From DATLMR01 sp035634255 (GTDB taxonomy: Bacteria; Acidobacteriota; Blastocatellia; UBA7656), in contig DASQDI010000127.1 in the NCBI GenBank assembly GCA_035634255.1, positions 1 through 63,738 of the forward strand: DNA of 63,738 nt, in the 5' to 3' direction. The notes beneath the pieces were generated by a model that saw nothing but the letters and a program-made list of their open reading frames with translations, ran no database searches and was not told the origin of the DNA. A program made the translations under genes and the position numbers. Below, in pieces: positions 44,105 to 52,995 of the stretch (the first letter of the stretch is position 1; each line of letters starts with the position of its first letter).

Positions 44105-44140
44105 GATGCGCCTTCACTTGAGATCAAGTGAAGGCGCATC
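44105..44140. repeat. perfect 17-bp inverted repeat between convergent genes
   Basis: Arms 44105-44121 (GATGCGCCTTCACTTGA) and 44124-44140 are exact complements with a two-base centre. There is no T-run on either side. It probably ends transcription or protects mRNA ends for both flanking convergent genes. Confidence 0.7.
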
Positions 44141-44190
44141 GTTCGTCTCGAAGGGCATCTGAATTAAGATGCCCCGGTCGATTTCGATGT

Positions 44191-45102
44191 CTACTGATTC
44201 GTGAGCGCCGCGCCGTTCGGGGCTCCGGGGGTCCCGTTGCCCGCGTTCTTGTTGTTGCCGCCGGACGAGACGGTCCCCGCCGAGACGATGCCATTCCCGT
44301 TGTTGAGGATCATGTTGTTCGTGATCCTCACGTTCGTCCCGGCCACGGAAGCGCTGACTCCCGTCAGGTTGTTCGAGATCGTGCTGTTGCTCAGATTGAT
44401 CGTGGCGGTGCCTTCCGCGACGACGCCGAAGTTCGTGTTGAATGAGAACACCGAGTTCTCGACGGTCGCTATCCCGTTCGAGAGAACGTCGAGCCCGCTG
44501 CCGTTACCCGTGAAGATGGACCTGTTGATCACCGCGGTGTTCGAGCCCGTGGTGCTGGTCATCCTTATTCCCTGGCCCGCGCAATCGCTTATCGTCGTAT
44601 CGGTCACGAAGAGCTTCCCGCTGTTCGCGCCGGTCGTCATCTCGATCCCGTCGCCCGTGAAGCGCTGGATCCTTACGTTCTCTACGTTGACTTGCTTGCC
44701 CGCCAGGTACCTGATCCCGTCGAGGCCGTTCCCGGCCCCGTTGATCGACAGGTGCCGCAAGGTGACCACGTCGTTCGGCCCCGCGTTGACAATGACTCCG
44801 TTGACTAACGACGCGAGGATGCCCGCATGAAGTCCGCCGGCGCTGCCGTCAATCGTGATCGCCTTGGTGATCGTCACCGCCCCGAACCCGGCCGGGTCGA
44901 GCACGGAGATCTCCCCGCCCGCGGCCGTCTTGGAGATCGCCCCCGCGAAGGTCTTGCACGGGGCCGTGCGGCTGCACGGGTTCACGTCGTCACCCACCCC
45001 CGACACCCATGTCCGGGTGGCCTGCGCCTGCGCCATAGTGCTGAACATTAAACATGCTGCGAATACCATTAACCCATTGACCGTGTATCTTAGAGTCTTC
45101 AT
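44191..45102 (-). CDS. secreted right-handed parallel beta-helix protein
   Basis: About 303 residues. A signal sequence (VNGLMVFAACLMFSTMAQAQ) precedes CxxxxPCKTFAGAIS, a common opening in bacterial beta-helix proteins. Successive ~22-residue coils follow, rich in Asn, Thr and Gly (VNVENVRIQRFTGDGIEM, GKLFVTDTTISDCAGQGIRM, TATINLSNSTISNNLTGV), stacking into a parallel beta-helix of the pectate-lyase/NosD type. No catalytic residues can be named. ATG 45102 has AAAGGAG about nine bases upstream. The C-terminus is a short Gly/Asn-rich tail. Confidence 0.8.
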   Translation of the reverse strand: MKTLRYTVNGLMVFAACLMFSTMAQAQATRTWVSGVGDDVNPCSRTAPCKTFAGAISKTAAGGEISVLDPAGFGAVTITKAITIDGSAGGLHAGILASLVNGVIVNAGPNDVVTLRHLSINGAGNGLDGIRYLAGKQVNVENVRIQRFTGDGIEMTTGANSGKLFVTDTTISDCAGQGIRMTSTTGSNTAVINRSIFTGNGSGLDVLSNGIATVENSVFSFNTNFGVVAEGTATINLSNSTISNNLTGVSASVAGTNVRITNNMILNNGNGIVSAGTVSSGGNNKNAGNGTPGAPNGAALTNQ

Positions 45103-45554
45103 CTTTCTCTTCTCCTTTGAAATCCGTACAGTTGAGATTGCTCTCTCTACCATTTATTTATTACCCACAATCGATGTAGACGTAATCCGGTATAGAGCGA
45201 ATGCAATCTTGCCTAATATTTTAGTCAAACCGATTTTCAGCGATTCGGGGCGTGAAGAATCGGGCCGGGTGATCAGCGAAACACCTGAGGGAGATAGTAC
45301 CCCTCCGTCTCTCTATCGGTCGGAAGAAAGTTAAGTCACGAACCCTCTCTCTTCGCTCTTCGACGAAGCATTTACCGCGACGTCGTAACAAGCTGCCCAA
45401 AGTATGCTTTTTTACATTCAATGTCAATTCTTTTTTTTACTGATCAATCTGTAGTTTCTCGGGGCAGGCTTTGAAATCTGAAGTACCGCGAGCCGCCCGA
45501 CGCGCGCGGGAGAGGCATGTTGACGGCGGGCGCGGCGGCTGGTATCTTGCGGCC
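45103..45554. other. intergenic region between divergent genes
   Basis: About 450 bases, AT-rich in the middle (45170-45450). It contains the promoter that reads into the GAF gene (45520-45548). A TTGACA on the minus strand near 45425 may be a -35 for the beta-helix gene, but its -10 is poor. Small frames here have no supporting features. Confidence 0.35.
45520..45548 (+). promoter_or_regulatory. promoter predicting a leaderless GAF-protein mRNA
   Basis: TTGACG (45520-45525), 17-base spacer, TATCTT (45543-45548). The expected start, seven bases later, is the A of the ATG at 45555. No ribosome site precedes that ATG. Confidence 0.5.
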
Positions 45555-45968
45555 ATGCAAGAAGAGCTTGAGGCCATCGTTAAAGAGTTCGGGGCGGAGA
45601 CCGGTTCGATTCACCTGATCGAAGAAGGGGTGCTTAAGCTGAAGGCACAGATCGGGCTGGCCCCCCCGGTGGTGAAGGTCGTCGAGGTCGTGCCCATCGG
45701 CAAAGGCATGGCCGGGCTCGCGGCCGAGCGGAACGAGCCGGTCTCGACCTGCAACATTCAGTCCGACGAGTCGGGCGACATCCCGAAGGGCGCGAGGCTG
45801 ACGGGGGTTAATGGGGCCATAGTCGTGCCGATCAGGAGCGACCGGGGCGAGGTCCGCGGGACGCTCGGCATAGGAGTCTACAGACCCTACGACTACACCT
45901 CGGAAGAAGTAAACAGGCTTCTTGAGCTAGGCCGGACCCTGGCAGGGGGGGCCGCGGGCCCGAACTGA
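45555..45968 (+). CDS. small GAF-domain protein
   Basis: 137 residues consisting only of a GAF domain (GSIHLIEEGVLKLKAQIGL, PIGKGMAGLAAERNEPVSTC, GAIVVPIRSDRGEVRGTLGI). Free GAF proteins sense small molecules or redox state; some are free-methionine-sulfoxide reductases, but the needed Cys pattern is not visible. ATG 45555 is chosen as the domain starts there and the promoter spacing fits. It is followed 150 bases later by the NorD-like VWA gene. Confidence 0.75.
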   Translation: MQEELEAIVKEFGAETGSIHLIEEGVLKLKAQIGLAPPVVKVVEVVPIGKGMAGLAAERNEPVSTCNIQSDESGDIPKGARLTGVNGAIVVPIRSDRGEVRGTLGIGVYRPYDYTSEEVNRLLELGRTLAGGAAGPN

Positions 45969-46118
45969 GGCCGACCCTCGCGCGCCGCCGCTCGCCCCGG
46001 CCCGCTTTCAATAAAGGAGCGGGCCGCCTTATTCTTCGGGCCTCGGGCCCGTCCGACTCTAAACTTCCGCGACTGCCCTGACCAACCAAATCCCGGTTTT
46101 GTTATCATAAGAGCGCGT

Positions 46119-49100
46119 ATGGATACGACCGAGAGAGAGATCAAGAAGACCTTGAAGCGGCACCTGAAAGGGGTCGCGGGCCAGAACATCGACTCGCTCG
46201 CCGGGCGGATAGGCGGGCTCCCCTACGAGCACGTGATGGCGGCCCTCGATTCCGCCATCGCGATTGCCGCGTCCAACCTCCGCGCGGCGGCCGAGATGCT
46301 TAAGGTCGCGCCCGAAGTCGCGCGCCTCGTCGACGCGGGGGACCTGCGGCTGTGGGGGGAGATAGGGAAGAGGCTCTCCGCCACGAGCCTCGATTCGGCC
46401 GTCGAGTTCTTCCAGTCGAGCCCGCGCGTCCTCGACCTGTTAGAGGGCGGCCTCCGCCCGCAGATACTCCGGCTCGTGAATAAACAGGCGGCCCTCTCTT
46501 CGAACACGGCGGTCGAGAGCTTCAAGACCGCGCCTTCCATCATCTCCCGGCTCAACGACCCGGACCGCGCGGAGCAGGTGCTCACGATCTGCCTTGAGCT
46601 CGCCCGCCAGTCGGTCAAGCACAGCAACGACCTGCTGAAGGCCGCCCCGCAGGTGCTCTCGGAACTCTCCGACGCTTTCCCTTCCGAAAACGCCGGGGTG
46701 ATCGACCGGGCCCTGGCCCTCACCTCCGCGTTCGCGCATAAGTCCGGGGGGACCGCGGCGGAGTTCTTCGCCGAGCTGCCGCAGGTCGCGGCCTTCGCCG
46801 GCTCGGCCTCGCTCGACAAGCTCTTCTCGAATACGGAGGCGTACCTCGACAGGTCGGGCGGGGTGGCCCTGCAATATTTCAAGGCCGCCGGGAGGGTCCT
46901 GAGCCTCGCGGGCGACGAGCCGTTCGAGCGGTGGACCGCGCTCGCGCGGAGGGTCGCCCTGCAAGGGAATGCCGCGAGCTATCATTTCATGAAGGCGAGC
47001 CCGCAGATCGTGGCCGACCTCTCCGCGCAGGCCGGGGAGCGCGCCCGCGCCCGCGTGGTCGCTTCCGTGCTTGAGGTCATAGAAGAGATTTCCGAGAGGA
47101 ACAGCGTGGCCGCCGTCGAGTGCTTTAAGGCGAGCCCGGCGGCGCTGCGGTCCGCCACCCTCGGCCAGTTCCGCGAGTGGGCGCGGAAAGGGATCGAGAC
47201 CGCGACCGGGAGCCCGCGCAAGACTCAGGCCTATTACGCGCTCGAATCGAAGGCGAGCCAGGAAGCCCTCGTCAAAATCGAAGGGGGGCTCACGCTCGAC
47301 TCGGTCGGCCACACGCTCAGGCTTTACGTCGAGGGGCTCACGGGGCGGGCGCTCAACGTCGCCCCCCTCTCTTCGATCCCCGACGAGACGAAGATCGGCG
47401 ACGGCAAGACGATCTTTCTGCCCTCCGTAGTCGCGGAGTTCGAGGCCGAGGCGGAAAACTTCCGCCTCTTCAAAGTGCTAGCGGCGCACGCGGCGGGGCA
47501 GGTCGAGTTCGAGACCTACGCGCAAGACCTCCCCGGCCTGAGCGCCGCGCTCGCGGAGATTCGCGCGGCATTCTCCGATGGCGCGCCGGGGCCCGAGCCG
47601 GACGCGCGGGAGGTCGATTTCCTCCGCGTGCTCGACGAGTTCCCGAATTCGAACCTCGCCCTGCGGCTCTTCACGACAATCGAGAACGGGCGAATAGACT
47701 TCCTGCTGCGCGCCACTTACAAAGGCATCCGGCGCGACATGGACTTCGTGCGGGGCCGCCTGCTTGAGCGCAGGCCGCTGATCGAAGACCTGCCGCAGGA
47801 CCTCCTCCCGTTCGAGCTGCTGTTCCAGATCGCCGTGTGCGGGGGCGCGACCTCCGAAGCGCGCAGGGCGTACCCGCTCGCCATCCGCGACATCGAGAAC
47901 ATACTCGCGAGGTACATCTTCATCAGTGGAGCGACGGTGGGCGATTCGCTCATAGCCACGCGCCACGTCTACGGCCTGTTCGTGCAGGCCCCCGACCGCC
48001 CCAACGCCGAGAACGACGAAGCCTCCGGCTCGGGCGATGGGAACGAGGGGGGCAAGGGGGACCTGGCGACGTCGGCGGAATCGGAAGAGGAGATGGGGGG
48101 GCAGCGGGACAGCCTCGAAGTGCAGGGCGACCCTTTCAGCTTCTGGTCCGCGGGGCAGGCGCAGGACATGAACCCGGACCGGGATTACCTGACGCGGAGG
48201 GAGGCGGTCGAATCGGCCGAGCAGGACCTTGAGAAGGGGGACCGGGCCTTCTATTACGACGAGTGGGACCGCGAGCTCGGGGATTACCGAACGCGCTGGT
48301 GCAGGGTGATCGAGCGGGCCGGGGCGGAAGGCGGCCGGGGCTTCGTGGAGGTGGTCCGCAGCCGCTACTCCGGGATCATCTCCTCGATCCGCTACCAGTT
48401 TCAACTGCTGCGGCCCGAAAACCTCAAGCGGCTGAGGGGCGAAGTCGACGGGGAGGATTACGACCTCCAGGCCGTCATCGATTACGCGCTCGACAAGCGC
48501 AGCACGGGGATGATCGACGACCGGCTTTACACCAGGAAGCTCAGGCGGGAGCGGGACGTGGCCGTCTCGTTCCTGCTCGACATGTCGAGCTCGACTGCCA
48601 GGACCATCTCGCGCCACCCTAACAACCCTTACACCCAACCGGGGCAAAGGATAATCGACATAGAGAAGGAGGGGCTCGTCCTGATGAGCGAGGCGCTCGA
48701 AGCCGTCGGCGACGTCTACTCAATGCAGGGGTTCACGAGCGAGGGCCGCCGCAACGTGAAGTTTTACGTGGTCAAGGATTTCTCCGAGCGCTACTCGCCG
48801 GAGGTCGAGCGGCGGATCGGCGGCATAACCTACCAGAACAACACCCGGCTCGGGGCGGCGGTCCGGCATGCGGCCAGCCTGCTCTCGGCGCAGGAGGCGC
48901 GCACGAAGCTGTTGATCGTACTCTCCGACGGCCGCCCCTACGACCACGACTACGGCGACAGCCGCTACGCGCGCGAGGATACGAGGATGGCCCTCAGGCA
49001 GGCGCGCATCGACGGGATCACCCCGTTCTGCATAACCATAGACCGCGAGTCCGAAGACCACCTCAGGGACCTGTACGGCGAAGTCGGCTACACGATCATC

Positions 49101-49160
49101 GACGACGTTCTCAGCCTGCCCGAGAGACTGCCCGGAATTTACAGCAGGCTTACGACGTAG
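46119..49160 (+). CDS. NorD/CbbO-like VWA protein with helical-repeat N-terminus
   Basis: 1013 residues. The C-terminal VWA domain (about 795-1000) has an intact MIDAS (LLDMSSST) and the NorD-type signatures KLLIVLSDGRPYDHDYGDSR and YAREDTRMALRQARIDGITP. Such proteins work with MoxR-family AAA+ ATPases to activate or assemble metalloenzymes (nitric oxide reductase, Rubisco). No MoxR gene is in this window. The first ~390 residues are about eight repeats of 41-46 residues each carrying an A-x-x-[FY]-F/L-x-x-[AS]-P-x-V/I core (SAVEFFQSSPRVLDLL, TAVESFKTAPSIISRL, AASYHFMKASPQIVADL), probably an alpha-solenoid. An acidic Glu/Gly linker (about 630-665) joins the halves. There is no ribosome site before ATG 46119. 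Confidence 0.85.
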   Translation: MDTTEREIKKTLKRHLKGVAGQNIDSLAGRIGGLPYEHVMAALDSAIAIAASNLRAAAEMLKVAPEVARLVDAGDLRLWGEIGKRLSATSLDSAVEFFQSSPRVLDLLEGGLRPQILRLVNKQAALSSNTAVESFKTAPSIISRLNDPDRAEQVLTICLELARQSVKHSNDLLKAAPQVLSELSDAFPSENAGVIDRALALTSAFAHKSGGTAAEFFAELPQVAAFAGSASLDKLFSNTEAYLDRSGGVALQYFKAAGRVLSLAGDEPFERWTALARRVALQGNAASYHFMKASPQIVADLSAQAGERARARVVASVLEVIEEISERNSVAAVECFKASPAALRSATLGQFREWARKGIETATGSPRKTQAYYALESKASQEALVKIEGGLTLDSVGHTLRLYVEGLTGRALNVAPLSSIPDETKIGDGKTIFLPSVVAEFEAEAENFRLFKVLAAHAAGQVEFETYAQDLPGLSAALAEIRAAFSDGAPGPEPDAREVDFLRVLDEFPNSNLALRLFTTIENGRIDFLLRATYKGIRRDMDFVRGRLLERRPLIEDLPQDLLPFELLFQIAVCGGATSEARRAYPLAIRDIENILARYIFISGATVGDSLIATRHVYGLFVQAPDRPNAENDEASGSGDGNEGGKGDLATSAESEEEMGGQRDSLEVQGDPFSFWSAGQAQDMNPDRDYLTRREAVESAEQDLEKGDRAFYYDEWDRELGDYRTRWCRVIERAGAEGGRGFVEVVRSRYSGIISSIRYQFQLLRPENLKRLRGEVDGEDYDLQAVIDYALDKRSTGMIDDRLYTRKLRRERDVAVSFLLDMSSSTARTISRHPNNPYTQPGQRIIDIEKEGLVLMSEALEAVGDVYSMQGFTSEGRRNVKFYVVKDFSERYSPEVERRIGGITYQNNTRLGAAVRHAASLLSAQEARTKLLIVLSDGRPYDHDYGDSRYAREDTRMALRQARIDGITPFCITIDRESEDHLRDLYGEVGYTIIDDVLSLPERLPGIYSRLTT

Positions 49161-49187
49161 GCGCGGGGCGCACGCGGGGTGAACCAT

Positions 49188-50120
49188 ATGGACCGATCCG
49201 GGTCGCTCGAAGCCCTTACGAAGATAAACACCGCCGACATCCTCGAAGCGCTCGGGCTCGGGCGGGTACGCCTCGGGCGGGGTGTCCTTGAGATGCTTTG
49301 CAAGCCGGCCGCGCGGCGCTTCGCCCGAGAGGTCTTCGACTACGACGAGGCCGTCGGGCGCACCTGCCTCTGCCGGGGCGCGGCGGCCCTCGTCGGGCGG
49401 AACGTCGCGGGCCTTCAGGTCTCGGGCGTCGCGCATGTCCCTCGGGGCGGGCCCCTCCTGCTGGTCTCGAACCACCCGGGCCTGACCGATTCGGTCGCGC
49501 TCTTCGCCAGCCTCCCCCGCGACGACCTCCGAATCGTCGCGGCCGACCGCCCCTTCCTCCGCGCGATCAAGGAGACGAGCAAGCGCATAATCTACCTGAA
49601 CGAAAGGGCCGACTTTCAGATCACCGCGCTGCGCGAGATCGTCAGGCGTTTGAACGAAGGCAGGGCGGTCCTGATATTTCCGGGCGGGCGGATCGAGCCC
49701 GACCCTTCCATCTCCGACGGCGCCTCGGCCGCTCTGGAGCGCTGGTCTAAAAGCCTCGGCCTGATAGTCAGGCTCGCGAAAGACGTGCGCGTGGTGACGG
49801 CCATCGTCAGAGGGGTCTCCTCCCCCTCCGCGCAGAGCCACCCGTTGACGAAGCTCCGGCGGGATAAGAAGGACCGCGAGAGGCTCGGGGCCATCCTCCA
49901 AATCCTGATGGCGAGGTACAGGTCGGTGAGCGTCAAGGTCGCGTTCGGCGAGCCCCTGACGAAGGCGGCCCTGCTCGCGAACGGGGACGACGCGGAGTCG
50001 GTCAGGCGGGTAATAATTGAGAGCGCGCGCCGCCTGATCGAAGCGCCGCCCACCGACTGGCAGCCGGTGGTGGGCGGCATGTGCGACGCCGAGGTTATTC
50101 GTACCTCAGGCATTCGATAG
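49188..50120 (+). CDS. PlsC-family acyltransferase
   Basis: About 310 residues. The HX4D catalytic motif is in SNHPGLTDSVALF, and the substrate-binding FPGGRIEPDPS and a later ERWSKSLGLI segment follow at the expected spacing of the PlsC/lysophospholipid acyltransferase family. It probably acylates a glycerophospholipid or another lipid. ATG 49188 is chosen with GGGGTGA upstream; a GTG at 49179 is the alternative. It starts 27 bases after the VWA gene, and its last 26 bases overlap the convergent permease gene. Confidence 0.83.
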   Translation: MDRSGSLEALTKINTADILEALGLGRVRLGRGVLEMLCKPAARRFAREVFDYDEAVGRTCLCRGAAALVGRNVAGLQVSGVAHVPRGGPLLLVSNHPGLTDSVALFASLPRDDLRIVAADRPFLRAIKETSKRIIYLNERADFQITALREIVRRLNEGRAVLIFPGGRIEPDPSISDGASAALERWSKSLGLIVRLAKDVRVVTAIVRGVSSPSAQSHPLTKLRRDKKDRERLGAILQILMARYRSVSVKVAFGEPLTKAALLANGDDAESVRRVIIESARRLIEAPPTDWQPVVGGMCDAEVIRTSGIR

Positions 50121-51372
50121 GGTCGAGCCTCGAAGCCTTCCGCGCGGGCCACACCCCGAAGATGAGCCCGATGGCGACCGAGACGGTGATGCCCGTGACG
50201 ACGGCCCAGACCGGGATCGACGCGGGCAGCTCGGGTATCAAAAGCATGATGACCCAGCTCACGACTACTGAGAGGAGCACCCCGATGAGGCCGCCCATCA
50301 GGGTGAGGGTCATGGCCTCGAAGAGGAACTGCGAGACGATGTCCCCCCTCTTCGCGCCTATCGCCTTCCTGATGCCGATCTCCTTCGTCCGCTCGGTGAC
50401 GCTGACGAGCATGATGTTCATCACGCCGATGCCCCCGACCAGCAGGCCCACGCTCGAAATCGCGATCATGATCAGGCCGAGCGCCCCCGTGATGTTGTCG
50501 AACTGCTGGATGAACCTGTCGGCGGTCGCGAGGTCGAAGTCGTTGGCGTCGCTGAACTTCACGCCCCTCTGCCGGCGCAGGATCCCTTCCGTCTCGTTGA
50601 ATGCCTGCGCGAGCTGCCCGCTCTTCGCCCGGACCACTATCATCATGAAGTCGGCCTGAGGCGCTATCTTGCGCGAGGTCTTGAAGGGGATGATCAGGGC
50701 GTTGTCTTCGCCCCCATCGCCCATGAAGCCGCTCTTCTTCTTTTCGAGGACCCCGATGATCTCGAACGGCCTGCCCCCCATGAGGACTTCCGTGCCGACC
50801 ACCTGCGACTTGTGCGGGAAGAGGGCTTCGGCCACGTTCGAGCCTATCACCATAACGTCGCGCTTGTGCTGGTCGTCCATCTCCGATATGAAGCGGCCCT
50901 GGTCTATGATCAGGTTCGTCGTGTCGCCGTAATTGGCCGACGCGCCTTCGAGCTGCCCCCTCTTGAAAGTCTGGCCCTGGTAGGTGATCGTGCTGTCGAA
51001 CCTCCACGGCATGAAGCCGACGGTCGCCACCTCGTCGACGGCGTTGGTCTGCTCCCTTATCGCGGTGGCGTCCTCGGGCTTGAGGGGCTTGCGCTTCCAC
51101 TCGGAGCGGTCGCGGTTCCCGACGCTCGGCCCGGTCGAGAGGTGGAAGGCGTAGATGTTGTTCGTCCCGTAGCTCTCGATCACCTGGACGAGGTTGTTGC
51201 GCAGGCCCGTCAGTATCGAGGAGATCGCGATCACGGTCGTCACGCCGATCACTATCCCGAGCGTGGTGAGGAAGCTCCTGAACTTGTGCGCGCGCACGTT
51301 GTCAATCGCCATCTTCAGCGTCTCGGTGGGGAAGAATGCTTTCAGTTTTGAGGTGACGGTCTTCATGTTCAT
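50095..51372 (-). CDS. MacB-type ABC transporter permease
   Basis: 425 residues. One N-terminal helix (KFRSFLTTLGIVIGVTTVIA), a large periplasmic MacB-like domain (residues ~50-260) and three C-terminal helices of the FtsX fold (GALGLIMIAISSVGLLVGGI, GVMNIMLVSVTERTKEIGI, VVTGITVSVAIGLIFGVWP) are all present. Such permeases act in mechanotransmission, exporting lipoproteins, peptides or toxins, but need a separate ATPase; none is encoded here. It follows the paralogous permease by 10 bases. Confidence 0.9.
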   Translation of the reverse strand: MNMKTVTSKLKAFFPTETLKMAIDNVRAHKFRSFLTTLGIVIGVTTVIAISSILTGLRNNLVQVIESYGTNNIYAFHLSTGPSVGNRDRSEWKRKPLKPEDATAIREQTNAVDEVATVGFMPWRFDSTITYQGQTFKRGQLEGASANYGDTTNLIIDQGRFISEMDDQHKRDVMVIGSNVAEALFPHKSQVVGTEVLMGGRPFEIIGVLEKKKSGFMGDGGEDNALIIPFKTSRKIAPQADFMMIVVRAKSGQLAQAFNETEGILRRQRGVKFSDANDFDLATADRFIQQFDNITGALGLIMIAISSVGLLVGGIGVMNIMLVSVTERTKEIGIRKAIGAKRGDIVSQFLFEAMTLTLMGGLIGVLLSVVVSWVIMLLIPELPASIPVWAVVTGITVSVAIGLIFGVWPARKASRLDPIECLRYE

Positions 51373-51382
51373 GTCCGGCTTA

Positions 51383-52627
51383 TTAATTCTTGGTTAAGGC
51401 TGTGATCGGGTCCAGTCGCGCCGCCTTGAACGCCGGATAAATTCCGAAGATCAAGCCGGTTCCGCCGGAGAACAGGATGGAGAGCAGCACGTAGCTCACG
51501 GTGATCCGCATCGGGATCGGGGTCGCCGTGGTGACGAGCCATGAGATCCCCGCCGCGAGCAGCAGGCCCAGGACGCCCCCGAAAATGGTGAGGATCGAGG
51601 ACTCGATCAGGAATTGCACGAGGATGTGACTGCGCTTAGCGCCCACGGCCTTCCGCAGCCCGATCTCGAACGTGCGCTCGGTGACGCTGACCAGCATGAT
51701 GTTCATCACGACGATCCCGCCCACGACGAGGGAGATGAACGTGATGGGGATGACGACGAGGGCGATGCTCCCGGTGAACTGGTCGACCTGGTTGCTCATC
51801 GACTCCACGTCCACGAGGCCGAAATCGTCCTTCTCGTCCCCCTTGAGTTTATGGCGGTTGCGCAGGGCGACCCGCGCGTCGTCGATGGCCGCCTGAAACG
51901 CCGCGCGGTCGCTCGACTTGCCATGGATCTGAAGGCTCTGCCGCCTCCCGAACAGCCGCCCGTACGTGGTCAGTGGGATGTAAGCGTGGTTGTCGAGGGA
52001 CTGTCCGAACATCGAGCCCCTCTTCTCTTCCACCCCGACGATCCGCAGAGGCGTGTCCTTGATCTTCAGCTCCTTGCCGACGGGGTCGGTGCCGGGGAAG
52101 AGCTTCTCCTTGATGTCATACCCGATGACGACGACCATCTGCCCGTTGTCGACCTCGTGCGGCAGTATGAATCTTCCCTCGCCTATCTCCTTGTCCTCGA
52201 TCTCGGCCATGTTCGAGGTGACGCCGAGTATCTGGGTGCCGAAAAGCTCCTGCCCCTGCTCTTTCAGGTCGGCGTTGTTGCCGACCTGCGCGCCCACGTG
52301 CGAGCAGGACTGGCAGTTGGCGAGGACCCACTCGAAATCGTCCCATTCCAGGCGCTTGTTGCGCCGGTCCATCTCTTTCCACTCCTCCTCGCTGACCGGG
52401 CCGTTGGTCACGATGCGCGCGATCATGAAATGATTTATGCCGAGCACCTTCCCCACCGTCTCCAGCACGTAGGAGTTGAGCCCGCTGATCGACGCGCCCA
52501 CGACGACGACGGAAGCCACGCCGAATATTATCCCTATCAGGGTTAAAAATGCCCTGAGCTTGTGGGCGAAGATCGATTGTAGAGCGATCTTCAAGGCGTC
52601 TGAGTAGAACGAATAAAAGTTTCTCAT
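51383..52627 (-). CDS. MacB-type ABC transporter permease
   Basis: 414 residues, paralogous to the next gene, with the same layout: LRAFLTLIGIIFGVASVVVV at the N-terminus, a periplasmic domain and three C-terminal helices (IALVVIPITFISLVVGGIVV, VLLSILFSGGTGLIFGIYP). The segment NIMLVSVTERTFEIGLRKAV is the FtsX signature. Together with the gene at 50095 it probably forms a heterodimeric permease. Its partner ATPase is missing from this neighbourhood. Confidence 0.9.
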   Translation of the reverse strand: MRNFYSFYSDALKIALQSIFAHKLRAFLTLIGIIFGVASVVVVGASISGLNSYVLETVGKVLGINHFMIARIVTNGPVSEEEWKEMDRRNKRLEWDDFEWVLANCQSCSHVGAQVGNNADLKEQGQELFGTQILGVTSNMAEIEDKEIGEGRFILPHEVDNGQMVVVIGYDIKEKLFPGTDPVGKELKIKDTPLRIVGVEEKRGSMFGQSLDNHAYIPLTTYGRLFGRRQSLQIHGKSSDRAAFQAAIDDARVALRNRHKLKGDEKDDFGLVDVESMSNQVDQFTGSIALVVIPITFISLVVGGIVVMNIMLVSVTERTFEIGLRKAVGAKRSHILVQFLIESSILTIFGGVLGLLLAAGISWLVTTATPIPMRITVSYVLLSILFSGGTGLIFGIYPAFKAARLDPITALTKN

Positions 52628-52710
52628 AATATTGCTCGGTTTGGTCTACACCGGGATACCCGTCTTTACGGAGATTCGCGCCATTATGTTTAGAAAAAGA
52701 TGCGCCCCGG

Positions 52711-52800
52711 TCAATCCGGCCTGCGCCGGACGAGGTTCGCGATCACGATGGCGAGCTCCGCCGGCCCGACGGGCTTCGGGACGTGCATCTGGTAGCCCGG
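52711..52800 (-). pseudogene. remnant of a response-regulator receiver domain, C-terminal tail only
   Basis: The minus strand reads GYQMHVPKPVGPAELAIVIA, then NLVRRRPD and a stop at 52713-52711. This is the distinctive last helix of receiver domains in hybrid kinases (the K-P motif is present). Sequence upstream no longer matches a receiver, so only about 30 codons remain. It lies between the permease operon and the second VWA gene. Confidence 0.55.
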
Positions 52801-52995
52801 AGAGGGCGCGCTGGTCACCTTGGGATTGTACAACACCGGAGCGTGTGCTGACACCCGGCGGGGAGGCCGCGGGCGGGCCTCATAGCGGGGAGAGCTAGAC
52901 CTGAGGGCATCTTTGAGAATACTATTGTTGAGCTTTTTTCCGAGCGGCTCTCTCCCGGATTGCCGCCTCGCCCCATCGATTCAAGGAGGTAGAGG

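Noticed and set aside
45221..45427. 68-codon minus-strand frame upstream of the beta-helix gene
   Set aside because: Basic composition with no ribosome site or domain; more likely part of the regulatory region.
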